A DNA stretch of 64,000 nt from DATKFM01 sp963810485 (GCA_963810485.1 CAWENQ010000004.1:124001-188000), one strand, 5' to 3'. Shown: positions 44,927-54,084, numbered from the stretch's first letter. Translations and numbers: made by a program. The notes: a model not told the origin generated them from the letters alone.

Positions 44927-45184
44927 CTACCCCTTGTTATGACCGTTGCGGGGCCTCTTCGGTCTATGCTTTGGCCTCGCCTTTTTCTTTGCCTTCGCCT
45001 TCTTCTTTCTCTTGGCCTTGCCCTTGCCTCTACCCGCCGCCTCAAGAGACCGATCCCATTGCTCGATATCGGAGACCCTTGTTCTCATACTCGCGATCTG
45101 CGTGGACAGGCTCCGGATAATAGCCCCGAGCTTTTCGACCTCCGCATGCACGCCCTCTAGGGTCGTGCCGCTGCCATTGGACAT
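44927..45184 (-). CDS. Small coiled-coil protein with lysine-rich H1-like tail
   Basis: The 85-residue protein has two parts. Residues ~8-50 (TLEGVHAEVEKLGAIIRSLS, then TQIASMRTRVSDIEQWD) form an amphipathic coiled coil. Residues 51-85 are a basic tail in which 19 of 35 residues are Lys or Arg, with KAKRKKKAKAKKKARPKHR, like the C-terminal tails of H1-type and bacterial nucleoid histone-like proteins. Nucleic-acid binding is a plausible inference. AAGGGAG lies six to seven bases before ATG 45184, a good sign that it is a real gene; GTG at 45187 is an alternative. It is single, between converging neighbours. Confidence 0.62.
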   Translation of the reverse strand: MSNGSGTTLEGVHAEVEKLGAIIRSLSTQIASMRTRVSDIEQWDRSLEAAGRGKGKAKRKKKAKAKKKARPKHRPKRPRNGHNKG

Positions 45185-45472
45185 CACATTCTCCCTTCCC
45201 CATTTGAGCTTCTATGTCTTTCATTTATACAGCCATTGGCAATTCAAATGAAGCGATTCCTGTCGCCAAGATTTCCGGCGGGCGGAATTAAAGCGGCTCC
45301 ATCCTTGCCCGCCCTGTTCTCTGTTGCCACCGGCAAACTCGCGCGCCCGCGCCGGCCCGCTCAATCTATCGTGATGCGGAACCCCTACAACTAAACGTTC
45401 AGGTTGCAGAACATTTGACGATGGGGCGCCGGCTGTATTCTATAGCGCTTCTCCGCGTCACCCCGTGCCCAT

Positions 45473-46864
45473 TCACGCTACCGCCGGCAGTTCTCCCATC
45501 ACCTGCTGCACAGCCGCCAGAGCGATATCAACCATCTCGTCGATCTCCGCTTCCGTCATCACCAGCGGCGGCGCAAACCCAAGGATGTCGCCGTGGGGCA
45601 TGGCGCGGGCAATCAGGCCGCGGTCGCGCGCCGCTTTCGATATGCGCGCGCCGACTTTCAACGCCGGGTCGAAGCGTCGCTTGCCGCCGCGGTCGGCGAC
45701 GAACTCGATCGCCGCCAGCATACCGACGCCCCGCACCTCGCCGACGATCGGCAACTGCGAAAACGCGGCCTGCATCCGCTTCTGCAGATGGGCGCCGCTG
45801 CGCGCCGCGGCGCCGGCGAGGTTCTCGCGCTCCAGGATATCGAGACAGGCGTTGGCAGCCGCCGCACCCAGCGGATGACCAGAATAGGTGTAGCCGTGCG
45901 AGAAGGCGCCGACGCGGTCTGCGCCCTCCTCCATCACCCGATAGACCTTCTCGCCCACCAGCACGGCGGACATCGGCACATAGGCCGAGGTCAGGCCCTT
46001 GGCGACGGAGATCATGTCCGGCTCCATGCCGTAGCGATGGGAACCGAACGGCGTCCCGAGGCGGCCGAAGGCGGTAATCACCTCATCCGCCATCAGCAGC
46101 ACATCGTACTTTTTCAGCACCGCCTGGATCTCCGGCCAATAGCCCTCCGGCGGCGGGATCAGGCCGCCGGTGCCGAGCACCGGCTCGGCAATGAAGCCTC
46201 CGACGGTATCGGCACCTTCGCGCAGAATGAGCTGCTCCAGCTCGCGCGCGCGCCGGCTCGAGAACTGCTTCTCGGACTCACCGGCTTCAGCGCCCCAATA
46301 ATGGTGCGGCACGCCGGTGCGCAGGATGCCGGCAACCGGCAGGTCCATATGGTCGTGATAGAAGCTCATGCCGGTCATGGAGCCGGAGATCACCGAGCAG
46401 CCGTGATAGCCGCGCTCCCGCGCGATGATCTTCTTCTTGCGCGGCCGGCCCAGCAGATTGTTGTAGTACCAGACCAGCTTGGCCTGGGTCTCGTTGGCAT
46501 CTGAGCCCGACAGACCGTAGAAGACTTTGCTCATCTTGCCGGGCGCCATCTTGACCAGGCGGTGCGAGAGCCGCGCCAGTTCCTCGGTCGTGTGCGCGGC
46601 ATAGCTGTGATAGTAGGCGAGGCGGTGCGCCTGGCGCGAGATCGCTTCCGCCACTTCGGTGCGGCCATAGCCGATGTTCACGCAATAGAGTCCGGCGAAA
46701 CCGTCGATATATTCGCGCCCTGCCATGTCGCGGACGCGCACGCCCTTGCCGGTATCCATGACGACGGGATCGCCCGACTTGCCTGAAGCGAAATCCTTGA
46801 GCTGGGTGAAGGGATGCAGAACCGACTCGCGGTCCATCGCCACGATCTCGTCATACGCCGCCAC
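45473..46864 (-). CDS. Class III (omega) aminotransferase
   Basis: This 463-residue PLP enzyme is a paralogue of that at 24809-26200. It begins VLHPFTQLKDFASG, has the cofactor site YGLSGSDANETQAKLVWYY, the PLP aspartate in LLMADEVITAFGRLG and the PLP lysine in MISVAKGLTSAYVPMS, then HGYTYSGHPLGAAAA. The start is the GTG at 46864, with GGGGAGG six bases upstream; the open frame back to 47008 overlaps the YihY gene in low-complexity sequence. The donor is a terminal amine or beta-amino acid; no neighbour fixes it. It follows the yihY-type gene on the same strand with a 60-base gap. Confidence 0.92.
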   Translation of the reverse strand: MAAYDEIVAMDRESVLHPFTQLKDFASGKSGDPVVMDTGKGVRVRDMAGREYIDGFAGLYCVNIGYGRTEVAEAISRQAHRLAYYHSYAAHTTEELARLSHRLVKMAPGKMSKVFYGLSGSDANETQAKLVWYYNNLLGRPRKKKIIARERGYHGCSVISGSMTGMSFYHDHMDLPVAGILRTGVPHHYWGAEAGESEKQFSSRRARELEQLILREGADTVGGFIAEPVLGTGGLIPPPEGYWPEIQAVLKKYDVLLMADEVITAFGRLGTPFGSHRYGMEPDMISVAKGLTSAYVPMSAVLVGEKVYRVMEEGADRVGAFSHGYTYSGHPLGAAAANACLDILERENLAGAAARSGAHLQKRMQAAFSQLPIVGEVRGVGMLAAIEFVADRGGKRRFDPALKVGARISKAARDRGLIARAMPHGDILGFAPPLVMTEAEIDEMVDIALAAVQQVMGELPAVA

Positions 46865-46923
46865 GCTGTCCTCCCCACTGGGTTCTTGTCGTGAGGACTC
46901 GTGCCACAGCGGTTGGCTTCTGG

Positions 46924-47850
46924 CTACCCCCTCCGCCTGGGCTTCTCCCGCGCCTCCGGCAGGCTGGCGGTGATCTCGGCGCCGAGCAGCACCGTGCACC
47001 AGCAGCAATAGATCCAGAGCAGGAAGATCGGAATGGCGGCGACGGCGCCGTAGATGGCTTCATAGGTGGGGAAGAAGTAGAGATAGAGCACGAAGGCATA
47101 TTTCACGATCTCGAAAATCCCTGCCGCCACCGTGCCGCCGATCAACGCGTCGGTGAATTTCACCCGCCGGTTCGGCGCGATCAGGTAGAGCAGCGTGAAG
47201 GCGATGGATTCCAGCGCCCAGGGCATGCCCGGCGTTACCCAGGCGACATAGTCCGTGAAGCTGCTGCCGGCGACCGACTTGCCCGCGGACATCAGGATGC
47301 CCGAGGCCGAGAGTGCCGCGCCGACCAGCAACGGCGCCAGCGTGATGATTGCCCAGTAGGCGAGGAAACGGATCATCAGCGGCCGTGGCCGCTGCACACG
47401 CCAAATGACATCGAACGCGTTGTTGATGGTCGCCAGCATCAGCAAGGCCGTCACCGCCACGGCGACGATGCCGAGACCGGTCAGCTTCTGCGTCTGGGCG
47501 ACGAAACTGCGGAACTGCTCCACGGCTTCTTCGCCCGCCTGGGGCAGCAGGTTCTGGGTGATGAACTGCTCCGCCTCGGCCTTCACATCGGTAAACTGCG
47601 AGAAGGCCGAGATGAAGGAGAGGGAGATCGCGAGAAACGGCACCAACGACAGGATGGTCGTGAAGCTCAAGGAGGCGGCCACCTGCATGCAGCGATCGTC
47701 GAACAGCCGCTTCGCCGCATGCTCCAGCAGATGCAGGAGACCGAGAACGAGGTCGCGTGTCTGGGCCATGAAGCCGGAATCGGCTTCAGCTGCCGGAGGA
47801 ACGCTGTCCTCGGGCTCCGTCTGGTCGCGCCGCTCCGGCTGGTTGTTCAT
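46924..47850 (-). CDS. YihY/virulence factor BrkB-family inner membrane protein
   Basis: The 308-residue protein has the family's six hydrophobic spans: AASLSFTTILSLVPFLAISL, LTGLGIVAVAVTALLMLAT, FLAYWAIITLAPLLVGAALS, WALESIAFTLLYLIAPN, ALIGGTVAAGIFEIVKYAFV and IPIFLLWIYCCWCTVLLGAE. The block LFDDRCMQVAASLSFTTIL and the VRWKDAL-like RRVKFTDALIGG turn are standard. Function is poorly known. The start at 47850 has GAGGGGACC just upstream; the longer frame back to 47985 is unlikely. It precedes the aminotransferase gene and is divergent from fabI. Confidence 0.9.
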   Translation of the reverse strand: MNNQPERRDQTEPEDSVPPAAEADSGFMAQTRDLVLGLLHLLEHAAKRLFDDRCMQVAASLSFTTILSLVPFLAISLSFISAFSQFTDVKAEAEQFITQNLLPQAGEEAVEQFRSFVAQTQKLTGLGIVAVAVTALLMLATINNAFDVIWRVQRPRPLMIRFLAYWAIITLAPLLVGAALSASGILMSAGKSVAGSSFTDYVAWVTPGMPWALESIAFTLLYLIAPNRRVKFTDALIGGTVAAGIFEIVKYAFVLYLYFFPTYEAIYGAVAAIPIFLLWIYCCWCTVLLGAEITASLPEAREKPRRRG

Positions 47851-48020
47851 GGTCCCCTCGCACCGCTGCTGAGTACTGCCACAAATTGACGGGATTGTTA
47901 AACCCACGCGCGGCCGAGAGCGCCGCGGCCGACCCGCCCGGGCCGCGATTTGACCCCCCATCTGTTTCGTGTAGGATGCCCGCAAATCCTAGGGATTTGT
48001 TGTTTTTTCAAGGGGTTCCG

Positions 48021-48866
48021 ATGACGGACGGCAAGCAGCTGATGACGGGCAAACGCGGCCTGGTCATGGGCGTCGCCAACGACCGCTCGATCGCCTGGGG
48101 CATTGCGCAAGCCGTGGCCGCCCAGGGCGCCGAACTCGCCTTCACCTATCAGGGCGAAGCGCTGGGCAAGCGGGTGATCCCGTTGGCCAAGTCGCTGAAC
48201 TGCGATTTCGTCGTGCCGTGCGAGGTGACCGACGACGCCAGCATCGACTCCGTGTTCGCGGAGATCGGCAAGCGCTGGGGCAAGATGGACTTCCTGGTGC
48301 ATGCCATCGCTTTCTCCGACAAGGAGGAGCTGAAGGGGAAGTACCTCAACACCTCCCGCGGCAATTTCACGCTGACCATGGACGTGTCCTGCTATTCCTT
48401 CACCGCCGTCTGCCAGCGCGCGGCGAAACTGATGCCCGACGGCGGCAGCATGTTGACGCTCACCTATTTCGGCGCCGAGCGGGTGATGCCGCACTACAAC
48501 GTCATGGGCGTGGCCAAGGCGGCGCTGGAGGCGAGCGTGCGCTACCTCGCTGCCGATCTCGGTAGCCAGAATGTGCGGGTGAACGCCATCTCCGCCGGGC
48601 CGATCAAGACGCTGGCGGCCTCGGGCATCGGCGATTTCCGCTACATCCTCCGCTGGAACGAGCTGAACTCGCCGATGAAGCGCAATGTCACCACCGAGCA
48701 GGTGGGCGGCTCCGCCCTCTATCTGCTAAGCGATCTCGCGGCCGGCGTGACCGGCGAGGTGCATCACGTCGACAGCGGCTATCACGTCGTCGGCATGCTG
48801 CGCACCGACGCGGCGGCGGAAGCGGCGGAGATGCTGGCGAATTTCCGCACGCAGGATTCCGGCTGA
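48021..48866 (+). CDS. fabI: Enoyl-[acyl-carrier-protein] reductase FabI
   Basis: FabI reduces trans-2-enoyl-ACP with NADH in the last step of fatty-acid elongation. The protein is about 281 residues. It has GKRGLVMGVANDRSIAWGIA at the cofactor site, NALSFS-like HAIAFSDKEELKGKYLNTS, the active-site pair in LTYFGAERVMPHYNVMGVAK (Tyr and Lys), and VRVNAISAGPIKTLAASGI. The ATG at 48021 has AAGGGG five bases upstream. aroC follows with 17 bases between, probably one transcript. It is the target type of triclosan-like inhibitors in general. Confidence 0.95.
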   Translation: MTDGKQLMTGKRGLVMGVANDRSIAWGIAQAVAAQGAELAFTYQGEALGKRVIPLAKSLNCDFVVPCEVTDDASIDSVFAEIGKRWGKMDFLVHAIAFSDKEELKGKYLNTSRGNFTLTMDVSCYSFTAVCQRAAKLMPDGGSMLTLTYFGAERVMPHYNVMGVAKAALEASVRYLAADLGSQNVRVNAISAGPIKTLAASGIGDFRYILRWNELNSPMKRNVTTEQVGGSALYLLSDLAAGVTGEVHHVDSGYHVVGMLRTDAAAEAAEMLANFRTQDSG

Positions 48867-48883
48867 CGCAGAGTTCGACTGAG

Positions 48884-49966
48884 ATGTCCGCCAACAGCTT
48901 CGGCACCCTCTTCCGTTTCACCACCTGGGGCGAGAGCCACGGGCCGGCCATCGGCTGCGTCGTCGACGGCGCGCCGCCGCGCATGGCGCTGAGCGAGGCC
49001 GACATCCAGCCCTGGATGGAGAAGCGCAAGCCCGGCCAGTCGCGCTTCACCACGCAACGGCGCGAGTCGGATACCGTGAAGATTCTCTCCGGCGTGTTCG
49101 AAGGCCTGACCACGGGTACGCCGATCAGCCTGATGATCGAGAACGAGGACCAGCGCTCGAAGGACTACAGCGACATCAAGGACAAGTTCCGTCCCGGCCA
49201 CGCCGACTACACCTACTGGGCTAAGTACGGCATCCGCGACTATCGCGGCGGCGGGCGCTCATCGGCGCGGGAAACGGCGAGCCGCGTCGCCGCCGGCGCT
49301 GTCGCGCGCAAGCTGCTGGACCATGTGCTCGGCGCTCCCGTCACCATCCGCGGCGCGCTGATCAGCATCGGCAAGCATGGCATCGATCGCGGCCGCTGGG
49401 ACTGGGGCCAGGTGGATCAGAACGCGTTCTTCAGCCCGGACGCCGGCATCGTGCCGGTATGGGAGCAGTATCTCGACGCGACGCGCAAGGCCGGCTCCTC
49501 CGCCGGCGCCGTCATCGAAGTGGTAGCCAGCGGCGTGCCGGCAGGCCTGGGCGCGCCGGTTTATGGCAAGCTCGATGCCGACCTGGCGTCGGCGATGATG
49601 GGCATCAACGCGGTCAAGGGCGTGGAGATCGGCGCCGGCTTCGGCGCGGCGGAATTGTCGGGCGAAGAGAACGCCGACGAGATGCGCATGCAGGACGGCA
49701 AGGTCGCCTTCCTGTCCAACAAGGCCGGCGGCATCCTCGGCGGCATCTCCACCGGCCAGGACATCGTCGTGCGCTTTGCGGTGAAGCCGACGAGCTCGAT
49801 CCTGCAGCATCGCAAGACCGTGGATGTCCAGGGGCACGACACGGAGATTTCAACCAAGGGCCGCCACGACCCCTGCGTCGGCATACGCGCCGTGCCTGTA
49901 GGCGAAGCGATGATGGCCCTGGTCCTCGCCGACCATCTGCTGCGGCATCGTGGGCAGTGCGGATGA
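48884..49966 (+). CDS. aroC: Chorismate synthase
   Basis: AroC converts EPSP to chorismate with reduced FMN, the last shikimate-pathway step. The 360-residue length is standard. Signatures are GTLFRFTTWGESHGPAIGCV at the start, KPGQSRFTTQRRESD, the motif DYRGGGRSSARETASRVAAG and a C-terminal GRHDPCVGIRAVPVGEAM. It is intact and sits 17 bases after fabI. A strong hairpin lies directly downstream, and the convergent gene is the RlmD-like methyltransferase. Confidence 0.96.
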   Translation: MSANSFGTLFRFTTWGESHGPAIGCVVDGAPPRMALSEADIQPWMEKRKPGQSRFTTQRRESDTVKILSGVFEGLTTGTPISLMIENEDQRSKDYSDIKDKFRPGHADYTYWAKYGIRDYRGGGRSSARETASRVAAGAVARKLLDHVLGAPVTIRGALISIGKHGIDRGRWDWGQVDQNAFFSPDAGIVPVWEQYLDATRKAGSSAGAVIEVVASGVPAGLGAPVYGKLDADLASAMMGINAVKGVEIGAGFGAAELSGEENADEMRMQDGKVAFLSNKAGGILGGISTGQDIVVRFAVKPTSSILQHRKTVDVQGHDTEISTKGRHDPCVGIRAVPVGEAMMALVLADHLLRHRGQCG

Positions 49967-49976
49967 CGCGACAACT

Positions 49977-50013
49977 GTAGGGGCGGGTTTCAAACCCGCC
50001 TACTTCTTACTTC
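49977..50013 (+). terminator. Terminator-like palindrome between aroC and the RlmD-like gene
   Basis: GTAGGGGCGGGTTT pairs with AAACCCGCCTAC (49977-50003, nine-base GC arms GGCGGGTTT/AAACCCGCC) and is followed by the T-rich TACTTCTTACTTCTT. It fits a rho-independent terminator for fabI-aroC. The motif GGGGCGGGTTTCAAACCCGC is also a common intergenic repeat in alphaproteobacteria, as I recall. Confidence 0.75.
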
Positions 50014-51303
50014 TTAGCGCCGGAACACCGCCACCATCTCCACATGCGCCGACCAGACGAACTGGTCGATGGGTGTCTCTGACTCAAGGCGATAGCCGCC
50101 GTCCACGAGGATGCGCGCGTCACGGGCTAAGCTGCCGGGATCGCAGGACACGGCGACGATCGTGGGCACACGGCTCTTCGCCAGCATTTCCGCCTGGGCC
50201 CTGGCGCCGGCGCGCGGCGGATCGAAGACGACGCAGTCGAACGGTTTCAATTCATCCGGCTGCAATGGGTTGCGTGCGAGATCGCGGCGTTCCGTGGTGA
50301 TGCGGCCAAGGCTGACGCGCCGCGCCGCGGCCGATAGCGCCGCCAGCGAGTCCTTGTCGCCCTCCACCGCGTGGACTTTGGCCGTCTTTGCCAGCGGAAA
50401 TGTGAAGGTGCCGCAACCGGCATAGAGATCGGCGATACGCTTTGCGCCGCCCGCCGCGGCGACGACAAGGTCGGTCATCGCCTGCTCCGCTTCGGCGCTG
50501 GCTTGCAGGAAGGCGCCAGGCGGCGGATCGGCGACGACGCCGCCAAACAGAACTTGCGGCGTGCGGTGTTGGACGATCGGCTCAGGCTCGTCCTTCCCGG
50601 CCTGCCAGGAGAAGCGCGCCAGCTTCTGCGCCCCGGCGAAAGCTGCCAGCGCCACGCGGCTATCCCGGCTGGGCTGATGATCGGCGCGGACCAGGAGATC
50701 GATCCCCGTGCCCGTCGCTGTGGCCGTGACCTCGGCCTTTGTACCCGCCCGCAACTCGCGCCCCAGCATCGCCCGCAGCGGCGCGATCAAGGCCGCCAGG
50801 GCGGGCTGCATCACATGGCATTCCCGGAGATCGACGATGTCGTGGCTTTCATGGGCATGGAAACCCAGCACGGCGCCGCCCTTCCCCACCCGCGCCGCCA
50901 GGGTGATCCGCCGCCGGCTGCCGGCCGGAGTCCGGACCAAGGGCCCGACGGGCGCCTCGGCCAAGCCCTGCTGCCGCAGCGCTTCAACCACCCGCCCACG
51001 TTTCCACTCGGCATAGAGCCCGTCTTCGACATGCTGGAGAGCGCAGCCGCCGCAGCGGCCGAAATGAGCGCAGGGCGGCTCCCGGCGCGCCGGCCCCGCC
51101 TGCTCCACCGCTAGGATTTCCGCCGTCAGCCCCTGGCCCCGGGGTTTGCCCAGCCGGACTCGCACCCGGTCGCCTGGCACGCCATAGGCCACATAGACCG
51201 TCCGGTCCTCGACCATGGCGATTCCATCGCCCTGGCCGCCCAGCCGGTCGATGGTGATCACGCATTCGTGGCTGGCCGAGGGGCCGCCGGACGCCGTTCC
51301 CAT
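50014..51303 (-). CDS. 23S rRNA (uracil-5-)-methyltransferase, RlmD/TrmA-type
   Basis: The family methylates uracil C5 in 23S rRNA (RlmD at U1939) or tRNA. This protein of 429 residues has an N-terminal TRAM domain (VITIDRLGGQGDGIAMVEDR), a 4Fe-4S cluster motif PPCAHFGRCGGCALQHV (C-x5-C-x2-C), the SAM motif IADLYAGCGTFTFPLA, and the catalytic Cys in AVSCDPGSLARD. DPPRAGAR precedes it. Start at 51303 is used because the upstream frame is a poor fit. It is convergent with aroC. RlmD-like is my best reading; other Fe-S TrmA-type members are possible. Confidence 0.92.
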   Translation of the reverse strand: MGTASGGPSASHECVITIDRLGGQGDGIAMVEDRTVYVAYGVPGDRVRVRLGKPRGQGLTAEILAVEQAGPARREPPCAHFGRCGGCALQHVEDGLYAEWKRGRVVEALRQQGLAEAPVGPLVRTPAGSRRRITLAARVGKGGAVLGFHAHESHDIVDLRECHVMQPALAALIAPLRAMLGRELRAGTKAEVTATATGTGIDLLVRADHQPSRDSRVALAAFAGAQKLARFSWQAGKDEPEPIVQHRTPQVLFGGVVADPPPGAFLQASAEAEQAMTDLVVAAAGGAKRIADLYAGCGTFTFPLAKTAKVHAVEGDKDSLAALSAAARRVSLGRITTERRDLARNPLQPDELKPFDCVVFDPPRAGARAQAEMLAKSRVPTIVAVSCDPGSLARDARILVDGGYRLESETPIDQFVWSAHVEMVAVFRR

Positions 51304-51462
51304 AATCTTTCTTAACAGCCTGAGGCCACAGGGTTTTTGTTGGATAAAAATTACCGCGGCCGGGCCGCCGACAACAGTTGATACTTGAAAATGTATCCAT
51401 GACGTCATTTATTGGGAAACAGAAAGCCCTGAAGCGGCCTCTCTCACCCGCGGGGCGACACA

Positions 51463-52289
51463 ATGCACGATACCGAGCCCATGGACGATTGGAGTTACGA
51501 CGCCAGCCGCATCAAGATTCACGACGCGGCGGCATTCGACGCGATGCGCAAGGCCGGCCGCCTGGCGGCGGAGACGCTCGACTATCGTCACGCCCCATGT
51601 GGAGCCCGGCATCACCACCGGCGAGCTGGACAAGCTGTGCCACGACTACATCGTGTCGCACGAGGCCATTCCGGCGCCGCTGGGCTATCGCGGCTTCCCG
51701 CGCTCGATCTGCACCTCCATCAATCATGTGGTCTGCCACGGCATTCCCGGCGACCGCAAGCTGCTGGACGGCGACATCATCAATATCGACGTCACCACCA
51801 TCGTCGATGGCTGGCATGGCGACACCAGCCGCATGTTCTATGTCGGCAAGGTGGGGATCAAGGCGCAGCGGCTGGTGGACATCACCTATGACGCGATGAT
51901 GCGCGGCATCGAATTGGTGAAGCCCGGCGCCCATCTGGGCGATATCGGCCAAGCGATCCAGACCTTCGCCGAAGGCGCGCGCTTCTCGGTGGTGCGGGAT
52001 TTCTGCGGCCATGGCATCGGCCGGGTGTTCCATGACTCGCCGAGCGTGCTGCATTTCGGCCGCAAGGGCATGCGGGCCGACTCTGAAGGAAGGCATGTTC
52101 TTTACCGTGGAGCCGATGATCAATGCCGGCCGCCGCGAGGTGAAGGTGCTGGAGGATGGCTGGACCGCGGTGACCCGCGATCGCTCGCTGTCGGCCCAGT
52201 TCGAGCATACGGTTGGCGTGACCAAGGACGGCGTGGAAATCTTCACGCTGTCGCCCACCGGGATGCACCGACCGCCCTATTCGGCCTAG
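51463..52289 (+). CDS. map: Methionine aminopeptidase, type I (two one-base frameshifts)
   Basis: Map removes N-terminal Met from nascent proteins. The corrected length is about 274 residues. It has the metal ligands in DIINIDVTTIVDGWHGDTS (both Asp), FCGHGIGRVFHDSP (His), MFFTVEPMIN (Glu) and FEHTVGVTKDG (Glu), and SINHVVCHGIPGDRKL. Two extra bases break the frame: a C at about 51586 (LDYVTPHVEPG is recovered) and a G at 52074-52076 (RPTLKEGMFF is recovered). Map is essential in most bacteria, so both are probably sequence errors. ATG 51463 or 51481 may be the start. radC follows 13 bases on. Confidence 0.93.
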
Positions 52290-52302
52290 GTCCCCGGCCG
52301 CC

Positions 52303-53046
52303 ATGGCCGCGGATCGCCCCGGCAAGGACGCTTCCAATAAGGCCACCAGCGAATCCGATAAGATCACCAAAGAAACTCCGGATCATCTCGGCCACCGCCA
52401 GCGGCTGCGCGAGCGGTTCCTAAGCGGCGGCGCGTCCGCGCTCGCGGACTATGAACTCCTGGAACTGCTGCTCTGCCAGGCGCTGCCCCGCATCGATACC
52501 AAGCCGCTGGCCAAGGCGCTGCTGAAGCGCTTCGGCAGCTTCGCCGCCGTGATGGCCGCCGCGCCGGAACGGCTGCAGGAGATCAAGGGCGTCGGCGCCG
52601 CGGCCGCGGTCATGATCAAGACCGTGCAGGCGGCGGCCTTGCGCATGTCGCAGCAGGAGGTGGTGGAGCGGGACGTCATCGGCTCCTGGAAGAAACTCCT
52701 CGACTATTGCCGCATGGCCATGGCGGAAGAGAAGACCGAGCAGTTCCGCCTGCTGTTCCTCGACAACAAGAACGCGCTGATCGCCGACGAGGTGCAGCAG
52801 CGCGGCACCGTCAACCACACGCCGGTTTATCCCCGCGAGGTGGTGAAGCGAGCGCTGGAGCTGGGCGCGACGGCGATCATCATGGTCCATAACCATCCCA
52901 GCGGGGATCCGACACCGTCAGCCGACGACATCGCCATGACCCGCGAGGTGGCGGAGGCCGCGGACAAACTCGGCATCGCCTTGCACGATCACATCGTGAT
53001 CGGGCGCAAGGGCCATGTCAGCCTGAAGAGCCGGGGGTTGATTTAG
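52303..53046 (+). CDS. radC: RadC/JAB-domain DNA repair protein
   Basis: The 247-residue protein has an N-terminal helix-hairpin-helix part (GHRQRLRERFLSGGASALAD, IKGVGAAAAVMI) and a C-terminal JAB domain with the zinc motif MVHNHPSGDPTPSADD (H-x-H...D). The intervening VNHTPVYPREVVKRALELGA is standard. RadC's role is still unclear despite the name. The gene begins 13 bases after map and is probably co-transcribed. Confidence 0.93.
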   Translation: MAADRPGKDASNKATSESDKITKETPDHLGHRQRLRERFLSGGASALADYELLELLLCQALPRIDTKPLAKALLKRFGSFAAVMAAAPERLQEIKGVGAAAAVMIKTVQAAALRMSQQEVVERDVIGSWKKLLDYCRMAMAEEKTEQFRLLFLDNKNALIADEVQQRGTVNHTPVYPREVVKRALELGATAIIMVHNHPSGDPTPSADDIAMTREVAEAADKLGIALHDHIVIGRKGHVSLKSRGLI

Positions 53047-53080
53047 ATATTGTGTGAACGGCAGCGCGAGCCGCCGGAAA

Positions 53081-53803
53081 TCAGAGCGAGCTGTCGAGCC
53101 CGAGGAAGTTGTCAACCGCGCCGCTGACCTTGTCAGTGACGCCCTTATTGGCCGCGGCATCGGCGGCGACTTGCACATTCTGATGGGCCGAGGCCGCATT
53201 GTTCTTGGCGTCACTCAACTCGCGGTTTGCCGCTGCCAGTTCCATTTCGGCGGTAGCGACTTCGGAGTCGATTCCCTGGGCGTTGCCCGAACCATTCGTC
53301 GCCGCGTCAAGCCGCGACCTGGCCTCGTCGACACGCACCTGCGCCTTGGCGACGGCGCGGTCGGCGGATTTGGCGGACTTCACAGCATCCTTATAGGCGG
53401 AGATACGGTTCGCCTGCTTGGTCGCGGGCGCCGTCGAAGCGGTAACGGCCGGAGCCGCTGTGCCCTGTGTGGCCGTACTCGCGCTGGCACCGGTAGCGCT
53501 GGATGTTCCGTCAGCGCTGCCCGTGCCACTTGCGGAACTGCCGGAACTCCCGGAGCCGCTCGAGCCGCTGGAACCGCTCGAGCCACCGGAGGCGCCTGAG
53601 CCCTTGGAACCACCGGATCCCTTTCCGTTGCCCTTGCCATTGCCGCCGGCATTGCTGCCGCCACTTCCGCCGGCATTGCCACTCTTGGCGAACGCGGACG
53701 CGGCCTCCACCTTGCCGCTGCCGGGATCAAAATGGACCGGCAACGCGACAAGCGCCGCAGCGATAGCTACGCTGAGAAATATCCTGGTGCCTCGATCGTG
53801 CAT
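53081..53803 (-). CDS. Exported Gly/Ser-rich protein with Ala-rich helical C-terminus
   Basis: I do not recognise a family. The 240-residue protein starts with a signal peptide (MHDRGTRIFLSVAIAAALVA, cleavage near VEAASAFA). Residues ~35-90 are a Gly/Ser/Asn low-complexity stretch (GSGGSNAGGNGKGNGKGSGG), then a Thr/Ala-rich linker (STATQGTAAPAVTAS). Residues ~125-225 are predicted helical and coiled (AKAQVRVDEARSRLDAATN, AEMELAAANRELSDAKNN). It may be a cell-surface or periplasmic stalk. ATG 53818 is an alternative start. Codon bias on the repeat makes shadow frames on the other strand. It converges with radC. Confidence 0.72.
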   Translation of the reverse strand: MHDRGTRIFLSVAIAAALVALPVHFDPGSGKVEAASAFAKSGNAGGSGGSNAGGNGKGNGKGSGGSKGSGASGGSSGSSGSSGSGSSGSSASGTGSADGTSSATGASASTATQGTAAPAVTASTAPATKQANRISAYKDAVKSAKSADRAVAKAQVRVDEARSRLDAATNGSGNAQGIDSEVATAEMELAAANRELSDAKNNAASAHQNVQVAADAAANKGVTDKVSGAVDNFLGLDSSL

Positions 53804-54084
53804 TCCCGTTCTCAACATCGTGCCTGTCGGTTCGGCAGAATTCTATCAGGCAGTATCATCGCGGCGTATTACTTTTCATTTAAACTTTATCGTAAACACC
53901 GGTCATGCTTAACAAACGCTAACCATATCGGCATGAATTGCAGAGAAATTGAGCCTATTCGCCGCAATGCAAGGTTCGCTTAAGACTGCTGCAGATAACA
54001 TGGCATTCAGTGTGATCCGGCTTACTAAAGGAATCGGATCTGCGAAAGCAGCTCAGGATCGAAAACCTGCGCTGCCAATCCGGC

